DNA of 64,000 bases from Megalonaias nervosa. Taxonomy: Eukaryota > Mollusca > Bivalvia > Unionida > Unionidae. The notes under the pieces are model-generated. The model ran no database searches and was not told where the DNA came from. It worked only from the letters and a program-made list of their open reading frames with translations. The DNA is taken from the NCBI GenBank assembly GCA_016617855.1, contig JAECUM010003728.1, forward strand, positions 62,001 through 126,000, written 5' to 3'. A program made the position numbers and the translations under genes. This document shows, piece after piece, positions 33,384 to 45,659 of the stretch. The stretch's first letter is position 1. Every line of letters starts with the position of its first letter.

Positions 33384-34850
33384 CTACGAGCTCACAAAAA
33401 AATTTATAATCAAGGATTCATTTCGTAAATCAAGCAGGTATCGGCGTTGATAAGTAAGTTTGAAATGCATCCGTGACAACAGCGGATTATGACATCGCAG
33501 ATAAACTAAACTAACAGGTTCTAACACAATAAAAAATCCGGGTATAGCTTGAGGTGTGAACGTGTATAAAATATATCCCTGCTGGGTCTGACTGGATTTT
33601 TCAAGATCTACTTGATAGCTGCCATCCATTGCATTACATCCAAGATTCACCAACATGGTAGTTGTGATATAAACAACACGTGGTGAAATATGACGACCTC
33701 CACCGTGGGGATCATTGTTGTGCTTGAGGATGTTTGCCGGTGGGGCTATTTTACTCCATGATTCTAATATCGCTGGAAAATATTCATCCATGGCATCAAT
33801 GACGGTTTTTGTCAGCTTGTCGGCGTTTAATCCTGGTATTATGAATTTTGGTAATTCTGCTTCTGTAATTGCATAATGCTTGAAAAGCAACTGCTTAAGT
33901 GTAGTCGTGGGGGTGGGTGGGTTAAAATCGACGAAATCATTACCGGTGGCAATCACTGTTTCAGTGATAAGTTTATTGATATATCTGAGGTCCGATGCAA
34001 CTTGGTTTAGGTGTTATATCGCTGCAATGATCTGTTGCTTTATATCGTCATTGGAATAATCTTGTGTGAGGCTGGAAAACAAATTCCTCAGTTAATTACT
34101 TGTTTATGCTCGGATTTAATCGAGTCAGGGAATGATTTAATAAATTTTTCGTCGATAATCGGCTTTTTATCATCATCAAAGTGATATATGGTTGTATCTA
34201 TTTTAGAAGCGTTCTACCATCAGATGCAATAAAATGAAGTTTCTCATCGTTCATATAAGTATTCATATAAGTCCATGGATAACCTTTTCGATATTCTGGA
34301 AGTGAGTTGTAAAATACTCGTTTGTCTGTGACGTAATGAGATCGTTTAGGCTGTTGTGGTATTGCTGCAGGTGCTGGTGGTTGTACTTCTGGCAATCCTA
34401 ATACAGTCCGGATCGATGATTGATATATATCGACAGCATAATCCAGAGAATTGATTTCTGCCGCGGACGATAATATTGGTTCATAAGCTGTGATAGTGAT
34501 CCTGGATTCTTTCCTGTGATAGATTTGATTCTGCGCTGGAATTCATCGTCGATCTGTTCGATTTGATAACTGTCCGTAGGTATACTCACAACTTGCTAAT
34601 TGGGGGCTCCATCGGGTTTATTTTTATACGCTAATAACAGTGAATTATTTGCTTGCAGCCCACCGAACGACTTTGATCTAATACTTGGCCAACTGTGATA
34701 CAATCTTAATTGTGCTAGTGCTACTTCCTTTGTTGGAATCGCATGTGGAAATCTGACATCGAACTCAGGCTTGCTTGAGCTTCCTGATATCATCGTGTCT
34801 TTAGACGGAGTTGTAATAGCGACGATCTGTTGTAGTAAACCTTGCGACAT
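33384..34850 (-). pseudogene. Polinton jelly-roll capsid-type protein (penton/minor capsid candidate), broken
   Basis: ATG at 34850 starts MSQGLLQQIVAITTPSKD. Residues LAQLRLYHSWPSIRS and VSIPTDSYQIEQIDDEFQ follow, resembling the strand plus IPxGSYEIxDIN block of Polinton minor capsid proteins. A middle part (SHYVTDKRVFYNSLPEYRKG) and a 190-codon C-terminal frame (33384-33956) end with GFFIVLEPVSLVYLR and LTYQRRYLLDLRNESLIINF, like the closing strands of the same jelly-roll family. Stops and frame changes occur near 34595, 34397, 34197 and 33960-34170. Total coding sense is about 480 residues. Capsid identity is recalled from family patterns, and penton versus other capsid role is not settled. 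Confidence 0.55.
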
Positions 34851-34915
34851 TATTATTTAAATCATCGGAGATCTAATATCGTTTTTCGTAGATTCTGACA
34901 CAGCCGATGACTGCG

Positions 34916-35025
34916 TCATTGCCTCATGTAAATCTTAATCATTTCTTCAAATTCCTGATCTGATATTGATCCATCGTTGAGACCTTGTGATATCAGCGAA
35001 GATAATTTGGAATTCCATTTTGGAA
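34916..35025 (-). pseudogene. Small Polinton-associated ORF remnant
   Basis: The - strand frame ending at TGA 34916-34918 reads SSLISQGLNDGSISDQEFEE and MIKIYM. An ISDEEF-type helix like this recurs, from memory, in small Polinton proteins. It lies just upstream of the capsid-type gene and marks the last coding sense of element 2 on this side. There is no clear start codon. Confidence 0.35.
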
Positions 35026-35572
35026 CTCATTTCCCTCTCATTTAAAATATTGAATATTTTCATATATGCCACTGCAATCAAAACCAAACGATTCCCAAAG
35101 ATAATTATATATTTATTTTAAAGCGCGTGAATACTGGTGTATAATTTGGACATGGTTAATAAAAATAAGTAATGCAATAACGGGATGCACCGATAATCGT
35201 TTTCCAATACTTCTTCCGTACTTTGAAATGTTTCTGGGTCGACAAAATTATTGTCCTTACCTCCATCCATGCCGATTGGGAAAAAAAGAAATTGAAAATT
35301 AATAAATTATAATGCATACAAAAGGTGTTGCACCTACTTGACGTATTGATTTATGTTCTGGAATAGAAAAGTACAACTTAAGTTTAATCCCAGTAATCAA
35401 ACTAACTACATTTTGTTGTTGTTGTTTCATTGAAAACGTGAACCTATCGCTAACCGCTTAGGATTAACAAACTGAATCATCATCCTGGACGAAAATTATA
35501 TTAATACCCTGTAAAATATATAGTTTGTAACAATGATAAGCCATTTTCAGAACACATGTATTATTATTATTA

Positions 35573-35639
<67 letters not shown>

Positions 35640-37119
35640 ATTACGTGTTTCAATCCAGGAATTTAGCTTTTCGCGATATGTCAAATCAATGAATTGTATT
35701 TCGTACACATCAAGCGTAACATGTAATCAGGTTATGATATCACATGGGCTAGTCTGCGTGCGCACGCCTGTATGTTTGAAGAGGAAGCTCTTGCAAGAAA
35801 TGAATACAGACAGATTAAGATAGGAACTTAAGTAATGGATCTTTGTTTCTTCTTGAGACACACATTTGGTAAAGGGTTCTTTCAGGACAGTGAATGTGCG
35901 TGTTTCTGTAAGCGAGTTTTCAAGTATGCATCTAGGAATTACCTGCCCAAAATGAATTATGTTCATCACCAGAACCTATAATGCCCTTATTCAGAACCAA
36001 AGTTTAAAATAGACTAAAACTTCTATAGAGGTCTGGTATCTACAGGCTTTCCTCTAACTAAGCAATCACTTAACACGTTGTAGATGTATGAACACCCCCA
36101 CACCCCACGAGAACCACCTTTATACCTGCTCAGTACCAAACATTGACACAGACAGAGCTAGCGGATCGCTCTAAACTTCAATAACGTACTTGCTGAAAAA
36201 CAGATATTAATGAGATTGTCTTAAATATTCTAGCTCAGAACTGATATATTTTGATGATTACATTCGTATCCCTGGTGAGACTCTCACTATTCACACGCCC
36301 AGAAACAAGATTATAAACATACAGTAGGGTATATACCTAGATATAGTCAGTTATGGCCCTAATCGGAAGGAATTCTTTACAAAAACAGCCCAGTAGAATG
36401 TCTGAACTTACAATGAACCTTTTAAAAGTCCATGTCAATGCCTAAAACTAAAAATGCCCAAAATCCAATTATAGCTATTCTAAGAACTAATATGTAGTAA
36501 CAGGTGAGTCGATCGTAAACGTCGTTCACAACTTTGCGGGTAATTCTTTCCCATATGTTATTGGGGGTAATGTCCAGATCATGGATAATAGTCTCAGCAG
36601 TGTCAATAACATAAACTTCCTTGGGAAATCTTAAGAGACCTATAGAATAGATAAAGCATTGCCTGATCTCTCCACTGACAGTACGATGTCTGTATCTAAT
36701 ATAGACTTAGAATAATGTTCTGACACCCTGGCACTTCAAGGATTGTAGAACGTTATAAAGATGTCACGTAATAAATCTCTAATAATATCGTATTTAGATT
36801 TTAAATGTTTTAGCGGACAAATGTCTAATTTATTTTACTAATGATTATATTCCTATTTAATTTGTCCCAGTAGCTATGGGTTTCTTTGTGAGACTATCTT
36901 AAACCTGTTCGTCTATTGCCTATTTTTTTGAACATCACGGCCACATAGTGTTGTCCTAATAATTTGTTGTAAAACAGATTAAACGTCTATAACGGCCACC
37001 TCTATAATAAAATGATAAACCTTTCGTCCAGTCTGGTACTAGTTTATATAACTCTTGATGTATTTGATTGTACATTGGCAGGAAATAGAAAATGAAAAGC
37101 TAACGTTATTTAAATACCT
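35026..37119. other. No gene seen; trinucleotide tract
   Basis: Contains a compound (ATT)n(GTT)n tract at about 35560-35639. The terminal inverted repeat expected at the right end of element 2 was not recognised by eye. No other feature can be supported. Confidence 0.5.
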
Positions 37120-38003
37120 GTTACAAGTTTAGGCTCTTAAAATAAGTAACAGAAAAGAGTGAAGGCAACAAAGCTTTGTAAAATTTAACAAATAATTTAT
37201 TTTCCTAGAATACAAAGTGAAAAATTAAAAAAGAAAGAACTTACGGCTTTACGCATCAAATCCAAAAACAATCCAAGAATTAAAAATAGAAGTCCTAGTA
37301 ATAAAAAGTCCTGAATGACGCTGAGTTCGAATCCTTATGAAATCCAAACTGGAATGCTATGACGTCTATTGTAACCTTCAAAGTGTAGATGTGTCAATAG
37401 TTTCTAGTTGAATCACATAAAATATTATTCCAGTTTTGAATTCCGTATTAATTCCAATGAATGTCTTTGTCCAAGAATTTTGCAGGAACACTTATGTATT
37501 TCCAGGTAAAAGAATCACTTGAATTGCATAAAATAAAAATTCAACTCAGACTGGTCACAACATAAGAACAACTTAACGTGTCAATTGTTTGGAGCCCGAC
37601 TGAACAAACCTCTATCAAGACAACAGTTACACACTAACTAAGACGCAAAACAGATTCCCGGATGAGGGTCAAAAGTTCGCTTTTCTGGAAAAATAGAAGG
37701 TTGTATCAATAGATACATGCCATCCGTCACGTAATCCAGGCATGACCTTGACTTAAGTTAATGATTATTACTCTGAGAAAAATATATAAAAAAGTTGTTT
37801 ACTAAAACTGTCACTGATTCTGAAACGAGGTCAGCAACTAGATACAGTGTTTCTATTATTAGGTGTTTGTCAATGAAATACAAAATTAGTAGTCAGGTCA
37901 AACAGAACTGAACCGAAATTGTGGACAATGAAGAATCCATTAAATAAAGTTACTTTACAATAACGTCTAATGGAATTACAAAATTTAAAACTAACAATCA
38001 AAC

Positions 38004-38010
<7 letters not shown>
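37120..38010 (+). repeat. Dispersed 0.9-kb repeat, copy 2
   Basis: Second copy of the repeat at 9236-10145, same strand, diverged by many substitutions and small indels. Shared anchors include AGAAAAGAGTGAAG, GAGTTCGAATCC, AATGTCTTTGTCCAAGA, ACTGGTCACAACA and AAATTTAAAACTAA. Confidence 0.6.

Positions 38011-38044
<34 letters not shown>
38009..38044. repeat. (TA)n microsatellite
   Basis: About 18 TA units directly after the dispersed repeat. Confidence 0.9.
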
Positions 38045-38045
<1 letters not shown>

Positions 38046-38097
38046 CATATCATGCTTGAAATATAGTCATTATGAATTGATTGTGCCAGCTTTTTAT

Positions 38098-38275
38098 ATG
38101 TGTGTGTGTGATTTAGATTTTCAACGTAGCTTTAACAATTTTTCAGTCCTATCGCTACGATGTCTGCAGTGTGACCGTTTGTAGTGATGTTTAGCACTGG
38201 GGCATCATGCCACAGACGTGTAGCATGATGTCCAACCCAGCAGCTGTTAGTACCATTTCTAAAAGTCTTTAGTAT
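38098..38275 (-). repeat. SINE family A copy, 5'-truncated
   Basis: On the - strand it carries GCATGATGCCCCAGTGCTAAA, then ATTGTTAAAGCTACGTTGA and a (CA)n tail (+ strand TGTGTGTGTG at 38098). The 5' part retains TGGTACTAACAGCTG, matching GGTACTACCAGCTG in the full copy, but then skips the middle. Confidence 0.75.
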
Positions 38276-41200
38276 GACTCGGCCAGCTTTTTATACGAAA
38301 ATGCCATATAGAGCCAACTTTAATAATACTGATATTAAAATTTAACACTAATATACATATGTAAGGTAGTTCATATAATTAGTTATTTACTGGCATACTT
38401 GTGTCAATATTGTTCTCTTGTCCATATCGATTGTATTCTATACCCATTGTTTCTCTTAAAGTTTAAGGTTGGATATAATCTTAGAAGTAATTTTAATGGA
38501 AGGGACCCCATTGACATGTATAGATGTACATATTATCAGTTTTACTACGGAGTCTTCATGATTTTCAATTGAATATCTCTATACTGAAGGAATGAGAGAG
38601 AAATAAATAATTAAAATAATATCTTTAATCTTATAGAACAAGTATTTGTGTTTAACAGCAACTTAATAACAAATGTTATATTGGGATGAAGCAACGGTAT
38701 TGAAGTGCCTTGTCCAGCTATCCACACTGTGATAACCACTGGTCATTTCATGGTTCAGATTCTAACTAACACCCTTCTGTTTTGGGTCCAGCATAATTAA
38801 TAACCTCTGACTTAGCAATACGATAGAAACAAATGCAGTTTCTGAACAGATTGAAAGCCAAACGCTGGTACAAAAGATCTGGTTCCACGCTGGAAAGTCA
38901 AGTGGTTTTTTTAATATTGGAAACCAGATAGCAAGGCTTTAATTTATAGTTTTGTAGAAGAATGATACCTGAGATGTGCTTGATACGTTATAAAAACCTG
39001 ATCATGATGTTTTCATAATGCATGGTAACAATCAGAGATTGTTATTTTCTTTGTTTGCGGATTGTTTTCTATATAAATAGAACTTGATATTGCATTTTTT
39101 GTTATTTCATTTACACTATAAGACATTCTTCCAAACGTTTGGAATTTTATTTTATGTATCTCTAAATTAATGTTTCATTTCCTGTATAATATGAACCAGT
39201 CTCGGAAGGCAGTCTCATGGATTGGATCCATTCATGCTAGCGTTGTGGGAATCATTTGCTCTTTCACTATTCAGACCTTTTCCAAACTGCTACTGGTTGT
39301 TATATCGGAATCCTCTGTCATATATGTTCATTGTATTCCATAAATATATCCACCGTGTCTTCTACCTTGGATTCGTCCTTCATCAAAACATCCCAGTGGA
39401 ATCTGATAACTGTAAAATTTTTGCTTCATGCTTTACTCAGGAGGTTACATTGAAGTTTTCTCTGTCTATTGGATGTATGAGTGCAGATATCCCAGACACA
39501 CATTTAAATTAGTTAATATACATACAACGTTAATCACCTTTACGCTGTGGCATGGTCGGCCAATATTAATATTATTGTATCATTCAGTACTAAAGTCAGC
39601 AACATTTTAGAATCGGATTTCTGTATTGATTACCAATTATAGGATTATCTCAATGTATTACAATATGAAATGGGCATCGTCCTATGCTGTATCATCATCA
39701 TCAGCATCTAAACAGTCATCATAAAATAAATACGTGTTAACGTTTACTATATGTAATATTACTTATGTACTTGTTAAAAGTTTGAAAAAGCCCTGGTCAT
39801 AATAAAAAAAGTATGTGTAAAAGAAGGAAAAAAGAGGTGGTTTAAGTAATGCATGAAATGGCATTCTAACTTGTAATATGTTAAAGCAAATCGATTTTAT
39901 ATTTCATCCCTTCATCATATGAGGCCAAGCCATAGGTGACATGACAACTACATGTGACATTTTATATAAATATTTTACTACAACATATAGGAATTCTAAC
40001 ATATAGTTATACTGTATGGCAACGCAAATGTATGAGTGTGCACTTATAAAAGCCCACATGGTTCATGTCAGATTCATTCCAAATTTAGTCTCCAAACAGC
40101 AAACAGCCAACATTAATATGGTATTCTTTCTAATATCCAGATAGTTAATATAACTTTTTTGTCATTGCTGGAAGACTGAGCAGGGATGGATTTGTGCAGT
40201 AGTAACTGTCAGATATTTGCCAATCATTTGAATATCAGTTTTATAATGTATCATTTGAACAACGAAAACAAATGAGAAACATTTATGTAATATGCACTAT
40301 TTATCATTATAGGAGTCTGAGTTTCTTTGGGTAAACTCTCTGAGAGTGTCGTCTTCATATTGGTATGAATAGTATCAATGAGTTGTTCTGCTCTGCATAA
40401 ATGTAGTACAGATGAGGAATGTGATGTGGTACTCCGTGAGCAATGAGAGTAAATCTGTCTGTTCTAGACATAATTGTTTCTATCAACACAGTGTACTCGC
40501 ACCTAATGAAGAGGTATACAGGTATAATATAAAATTATAAGAACACACACAAGGATAACAGAATATCTGATTCGATATTTCCCACTTCTGACGTAGTGTT
40601 ACATTGTAACAATGTTATCTGTTTCGATCCATAAAGTACAGTTTAGCATTTGAATTATAATGCATTACGATGGCGCATTTGTGTTATATGAACACTTATT
40701 TCCTCTACTATTTACAAATAGTAACTAAATCAAATATTAGTTAGTTGCTAATAACAGATTCTCTGTATGACAGCACTTGAGTCGCTATGCAGTGTATCAA
40801 ATTTGTGAATGATGAATGGTAGAGAAATAAAAGGAGACATTCAAAACAGAATGAAGAAATGCGGTATAAGGCATTTCTTTTTAATTCATGCTGAGATGAA
40901 TGTCACTATCTGGCAATATGTTGAAAGATTTTTTTTTTATCTACAGATACAATTTTTATTCACAGATAAAATTTGGTAAGGACAGTTTTAACTTTAATTA
41001 TGTGATATACGGGGTAATGCTTGTTCTCGGTGCACAGTTTTAGCACGAAGCCATGAAATCTCCAACAAAGGTGGAACAGAACTCATGTGGGATACAATCG
41101 TCTCATTTGGGTTGAAATTTGTCACCACTTTTTAGTGGATGTCTAAATTCAATTATATCTCCCTTCCCAGCTTTGTGAGACTCAAAAAATAACTGGTACT

Positions 41201-42045
41201 CACCTTGTTCTGCAAACCTTTTTGGTGACATTTTCCTTCATCTATTTTTCAAAGACATTGTAATAATCTCCTGCATCTTTTCTTCTCTGATATAAAAATA
41301 AAATAATACATTGAAATGTTTGCATTGTATTGTATACGATAGAAAAAGATATATCATAAACTCTTCCGGTTCATGGCTAGTAGAACTAAATATCCGTTAG
41401 ACCCATACATCCTGTTATTTACTAATATCGACATACCTATACATAGTACATACAAATTTAGAGCATTTCATGATCTTGTCATATCAGTGGCCCACGTTAT
41501 TCATAAAAACTTTTCTTGTTTGTACATCAAATTAATTTACGGGATTACTCGATCGTGAAATATTGGTTTCATTTTTTTTTTATTTATGTCAGTGCATATT
41601 CACATGTGAAAATCAAACATACTGGGATGTTCAGCATATCTACAGCATTATACATTCATTAATCAAAGTCAACATTTTAACATAGAAATTATTTTTGAAA
41701 ATTTATCGTCAATGCATGACAGTAAGAATTTTAACAAATAAAAATGGTATGAATAAAGATATGATATGCATTATACATGTATATACATTATACGTGTATC
41801 TACATTATGCATTAAGTACAAAGGTTCCATGGTAGGTATTTCAATGTTTCTATGTTGTCTGAATATCCTTGTTGCAAATTGACTTTAGGGTCTCATTTTA
41901 AAATAGGTGACTCTAAAACAAGTTTCAAACTCACAAGGCTTAAACTAAAAGCTAAAACTATTTTTTTACTGACTTTTGATGAGGTTTGTTAGAGTATTTT
42001 AAAAGCGTGCTGAATTCATTTAAAGGTGGATCCACTCAGACTACA
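38276..42045. other. No gene seen
   Basis: AT-rich DNA with only short open frames (for example overlapping ones at 39222-39610) that lack recognisable domains and overlap each other in different frames. Confidence 0.5.
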
Positions 42046-42079
42046 GTCAGATCTCCGTAGTCCTGTGTGGAGATCTGAC
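42046..42079. repeat. Perfect 11-bp inverted repeat (hairpin)
   Basis: GTCAGATCTCC at 42046-42056 is repeated in inverse at 42069-42079 (GGAGATCTGAC), separated by 12 bases. It has no following T-run and no adjacent gene, so no terminator role is claimed. Confidence 0.7.
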
Positions 42080-42944
42080 ACACACCGATAAAGATTCACG
42101 TTTTAGTGACCTTTGGAATTCCCGGTCCACATCCTTTAAGTAACCTACCAGATAAAGTTTTACAAATTCTTGATGAGCAGTGTTATCGTTAATAGCAATG
42201 TATTTGGTATGACGTGTGTCACCTTCAAAACCATTAAAGTTTTGATTGATTGTTGAACCACGTAATGTGATCTCCTACTGGTATATATTAGATCTCCAAA
42301 TTATACCCAAAGTGTGTAGTATTTATTAGAAATATTATGGAAAATCATGAGGATAATATCTGTGATATGTGCAATGGCGATGGCATAAATCAGATTCTAA
42401 AAAACTTAAATATATCTCAGAATACAGCACTGAAAAGCAACACATCTGCTTAGAAGTAGCAACATAACTGAGTAAGACGTGCTTCCTGGAGAATTTTTCA
42501 AGTGTAAAAAGGTATCATAGTATATTAGTTAACACCTCTCTTCAACAATAATTTCTACATTGGTTCCTTTTCTGATAGATAGAGAAAGAGTATACCTCAT
42601 TATAAGAAATGCAGCCCCTGTGATGTAATCACTTACAAAGGAATAAAATTACTGCATACTTCCATCAGAGTATTTGCAATAATTTTAAATGAACCACTTA
42701 ATACCTGGTACACCAACTTTGATAAAGTACCCGAGGAAGAGCGGACAATTGTTTTATATTTCGATCGGCAGTACAGAAAATTAGGAAGGTCCTAGTGTTT
42801 ATATGTTGATGATAAAATGCATTTGACTTAACGGATAAAGACATGAGGTGATATGCATTATTATAGAATAGTGCGTATGGTAAGATGCTGAGTTAATTTT
42901 GTTTGAAAAAGTATAGGTTAGGGTTTTAAATCAGCGACTTCTCA
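42080..42944. other. No gene seen
   Basis: AT-rich spacer. Upstream parts of the LINE that follows may be present but are too degraded to call. Confidence 0.4.
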
Positions 42945-43260
42945 AGATCAAGGAAGAAAATATTTTGAATATATGCTTGGAGTGAGACATGGTTGTATTT
43001 TTAGTCCTCTCCTTTTCACCTAGTTTTCGAATGATTCATCGCCAGTACTGAATGAAAATGGTTGAGCTAGAATCTTTGTTGACTATTAATTACAATATAT
43101 GATTCTGTTACTTTATGCAGATGGTGTGTGTGAACTTTTGCTGACATAGTTATAGAATTACAAAGATAAACACACTTGAGCTCTTTTGTGCAAATTGCGC
43201 TTTTACTGTACAAAACGATAAGACAAATATCATTATTTTATGAAAGGTTAATAAGGAGAA
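42945..43260 (+). pseudogene. Non-LTR reverse transcriptase fragment
   Basis: LGVRHGCIFSPLLFT (about 42975-43020) corresponds to the GVRQGCVLSPLLF motif. LLLYADG (about 43105-43125) corresponds to the YADD box with the second Asp changed, and FCANCAFTVQNDKTNIII (about 43181-43240) to the following thumb region. Stops separate the pieces. CR1/L2-like, heavily decayed. Confidence 0.65.
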
Positions 43261-45659
43261 AATTAATCATTTAGTTTCATTCCGATTTCTGGAGCCATTC
43301 ACACTTTCCATGTTCCTGGTATAAGTCTGCAGACGTGTTTTATGTTGTACGTAGATATTTTCCGAAAGGAAAAAAGATTTGTTTGGACTGTTCACTCGTG
43401 ATAGAAAGGGCTCGTTATTTGGACTCAAAACTTATTCTGGAACTGTTATAATTTATTCAAAAGAATTCTGGACAACGCCATCTTGACGACGTCACGGTTC
43501 TTGGAGGACCAGTTCATTTCCAGTGTTGAAAATTATAAGGGATTTTTCATTCGTTTAATACTTTCGAAGACCTTTATAAGAACACATTCGGATTCATTTC
43601 ATTATACTGTAAGTTCCTATCACATTTTTCATTTATTACTTTAATAATTAAATTGCTTGTTAAGTTTTACAAAATGTGTTGGTTGTTCTTCTTTTCTGTT
43701 ACTTAATTTTATGACCATAGAGTCGTAACAAAAGATATAAGTTCATTACATTTGACTTTTCACCAACTGAATTGAGACTACCCTAGGTTTGCTTGATAGG
43801 GTGATCTAATTTCCAGAACAAGCAAAAGATGATTTCACTCACTGATATAACTTGAATGATGATGCTTAGGTGGAAAAGGAGAGCAAATTGTCAAAATTCA
43901 TTGGTCAAAAATGTAAAGATGAGAAGACCAAATCTTTAACAGAAACACCGCTGATTTTATTCCCAAAGTAGCATAATGGGATTAACAAATTTACCGAAAA
44001 AGTAACAATGTAAAGAATGTAGACTCAAATGTCCTTTAATACCATTCCCATGTTAAAACACATGGCTTATGTAATAACAATTTGTCCCTAGTTATCTCAC
44101 TTAACTACTTACCTTTTTGTTGTGTTATTTCCAGTTCGCAAGGGCTAGTTTGTTTTGCCTTTTAGAAGGTCTCAAACAAATTTACGGGGCCCTATGCATA
44201 GCTTAAGTTCACTGTCATAAAATAAAATTAGCGTGCTTTCTATTCCCCTCAAACATCTTGGTTTTGAGATAAAAACATCTATGGCAGATATACATATTGG
44301 TATAACTGTACCTATTGTGCAACCCGGAATGAAGGGGGAGGAGAAGCTTAATATGTATGGATATTGTATTCAGAACTAAAGAATGGAACTAAGTGTGGTT
44401 AGTGAATTGTGCAAGATTTGCAGATTCTGTCCGGCTTTAAAATACCCGAGTCTCTTGGCAACATGTGAGATTATGTTAATTCACATCTAGATCATATTTT
44501 GTGTTCTTTATGATTTTTGAAAATGTGATGCACATCATTGAACACGTATCTGTTGTGACTGGATAATTCTTACACCTGTCTAGTCCAAAGAGAATTTTCT
44601 CCCTTAAATGCACCGGAGTACCTGGTTCTGTCCTTGTCAGATTGACAAGCTAACATTGCTCTCTGTAATAGTGTGCGACATGTATGCTGAGATAAGATAC
44701 AAAGTATATTTACTTCACCAAATGCTAGCACTGAGGTCTATGGAACATGATTTGGCACCAGGATACAATAAACAGGTAAATCAGACTAGTGGTTCATTCC
44801 AAACCTGAGATACGCATTTCATATCCATTTTCAAGCCTAGCTAAAAGTAAATGTAAACCAACTGGCTGATATTGTTTCTATATGGCCACAAGGTTTAAGC
44901 TTATTATTATCATGTCATCTGCAATCAAAATGTGTGTGCGCGCAAATATGAAAATATGAACATATCCAGTGGAGACATTAGGCAAAGCAGTTTGTTTTGG
45001 GTGGCAGGGGATACTTTCGTAAATTCGCCCCTGTAAAAGTTTCTTGCCATAAGGCTATGATGTGACTTTTTCAGATTTTAATAATTAAATATATGGATAC
45101 GCTTGTGAATTAGGTGTTTCTTGCTTGTGTTTTTCCTGAAATTTATGTGGAGCACTTACACCTCCCGCAGTTTCTTTGCAGTACGTAGACATTTAAATAC
45201 TAATACTCGGCTAAGAGGGAATGCTAGCCACCCATGTCACTAGACATGTAGTTTAAAAGCAAGTAGAATACCTATAAACAAAAAACTCCAAAACAAAACA
45301 AAAACAAAAGTCTGGATGACAACTGTTTTGAAAGTTAACATCTAGTACAGAATGATTTTCATAATAATCATCAAAGGAAACGGCTTGTGTTTGCATTGTC
45401 AACATAACTTGTGTAAAACAAAATGACCCGAGGACGTGAAAAATGCGGTGCCAATTTTGGGTTTGGGGTAAACACACATTCTTTGATGTGAACTTTCATT
45501 GACATGTCTTGTCAAAAATATACTTATGCTTTGTTCTGATATGGCTATCCCAGGACACAACGGTAACTAACCCATGCTGGTCAAGCGCCAAGAATCGGAC
45601 TCGCGTTCTCGAGTCCAGCACTCTGCTGAGGAACTAGGTGCCAATGCAGCTCATCGGCA
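43261..45659. other. No gene seen; tRNA-like remnant near the right end
   Basis: On the - strand at about 45565-45645 a CTCAGCAGAGTGCTGGACTC block and GAGTCCGATTC resemble a tRNA anticodon arm and B box, probably a SINE head. Acceptor pairing is not convincing. The rest is featureless. Confidence 0.4.

Noticed and set aside
35533..35823. Frame with poly-Ile then poly-Val
   Set aside because: It is a translation of the (ATT)n(GTT)n tract.
39222..39610. Three overlapping + strand frames up to 96 codons
   Set aside because: They occupy all three frames of the same DNA with hydrophobic, low-information sequence and no recognised family.
42046..42079. Rho-independent terminator
   Set aside because: There is no T-run after the hairpin and the DNA is eukaryotic, so it is reported only as an inverted repeat.
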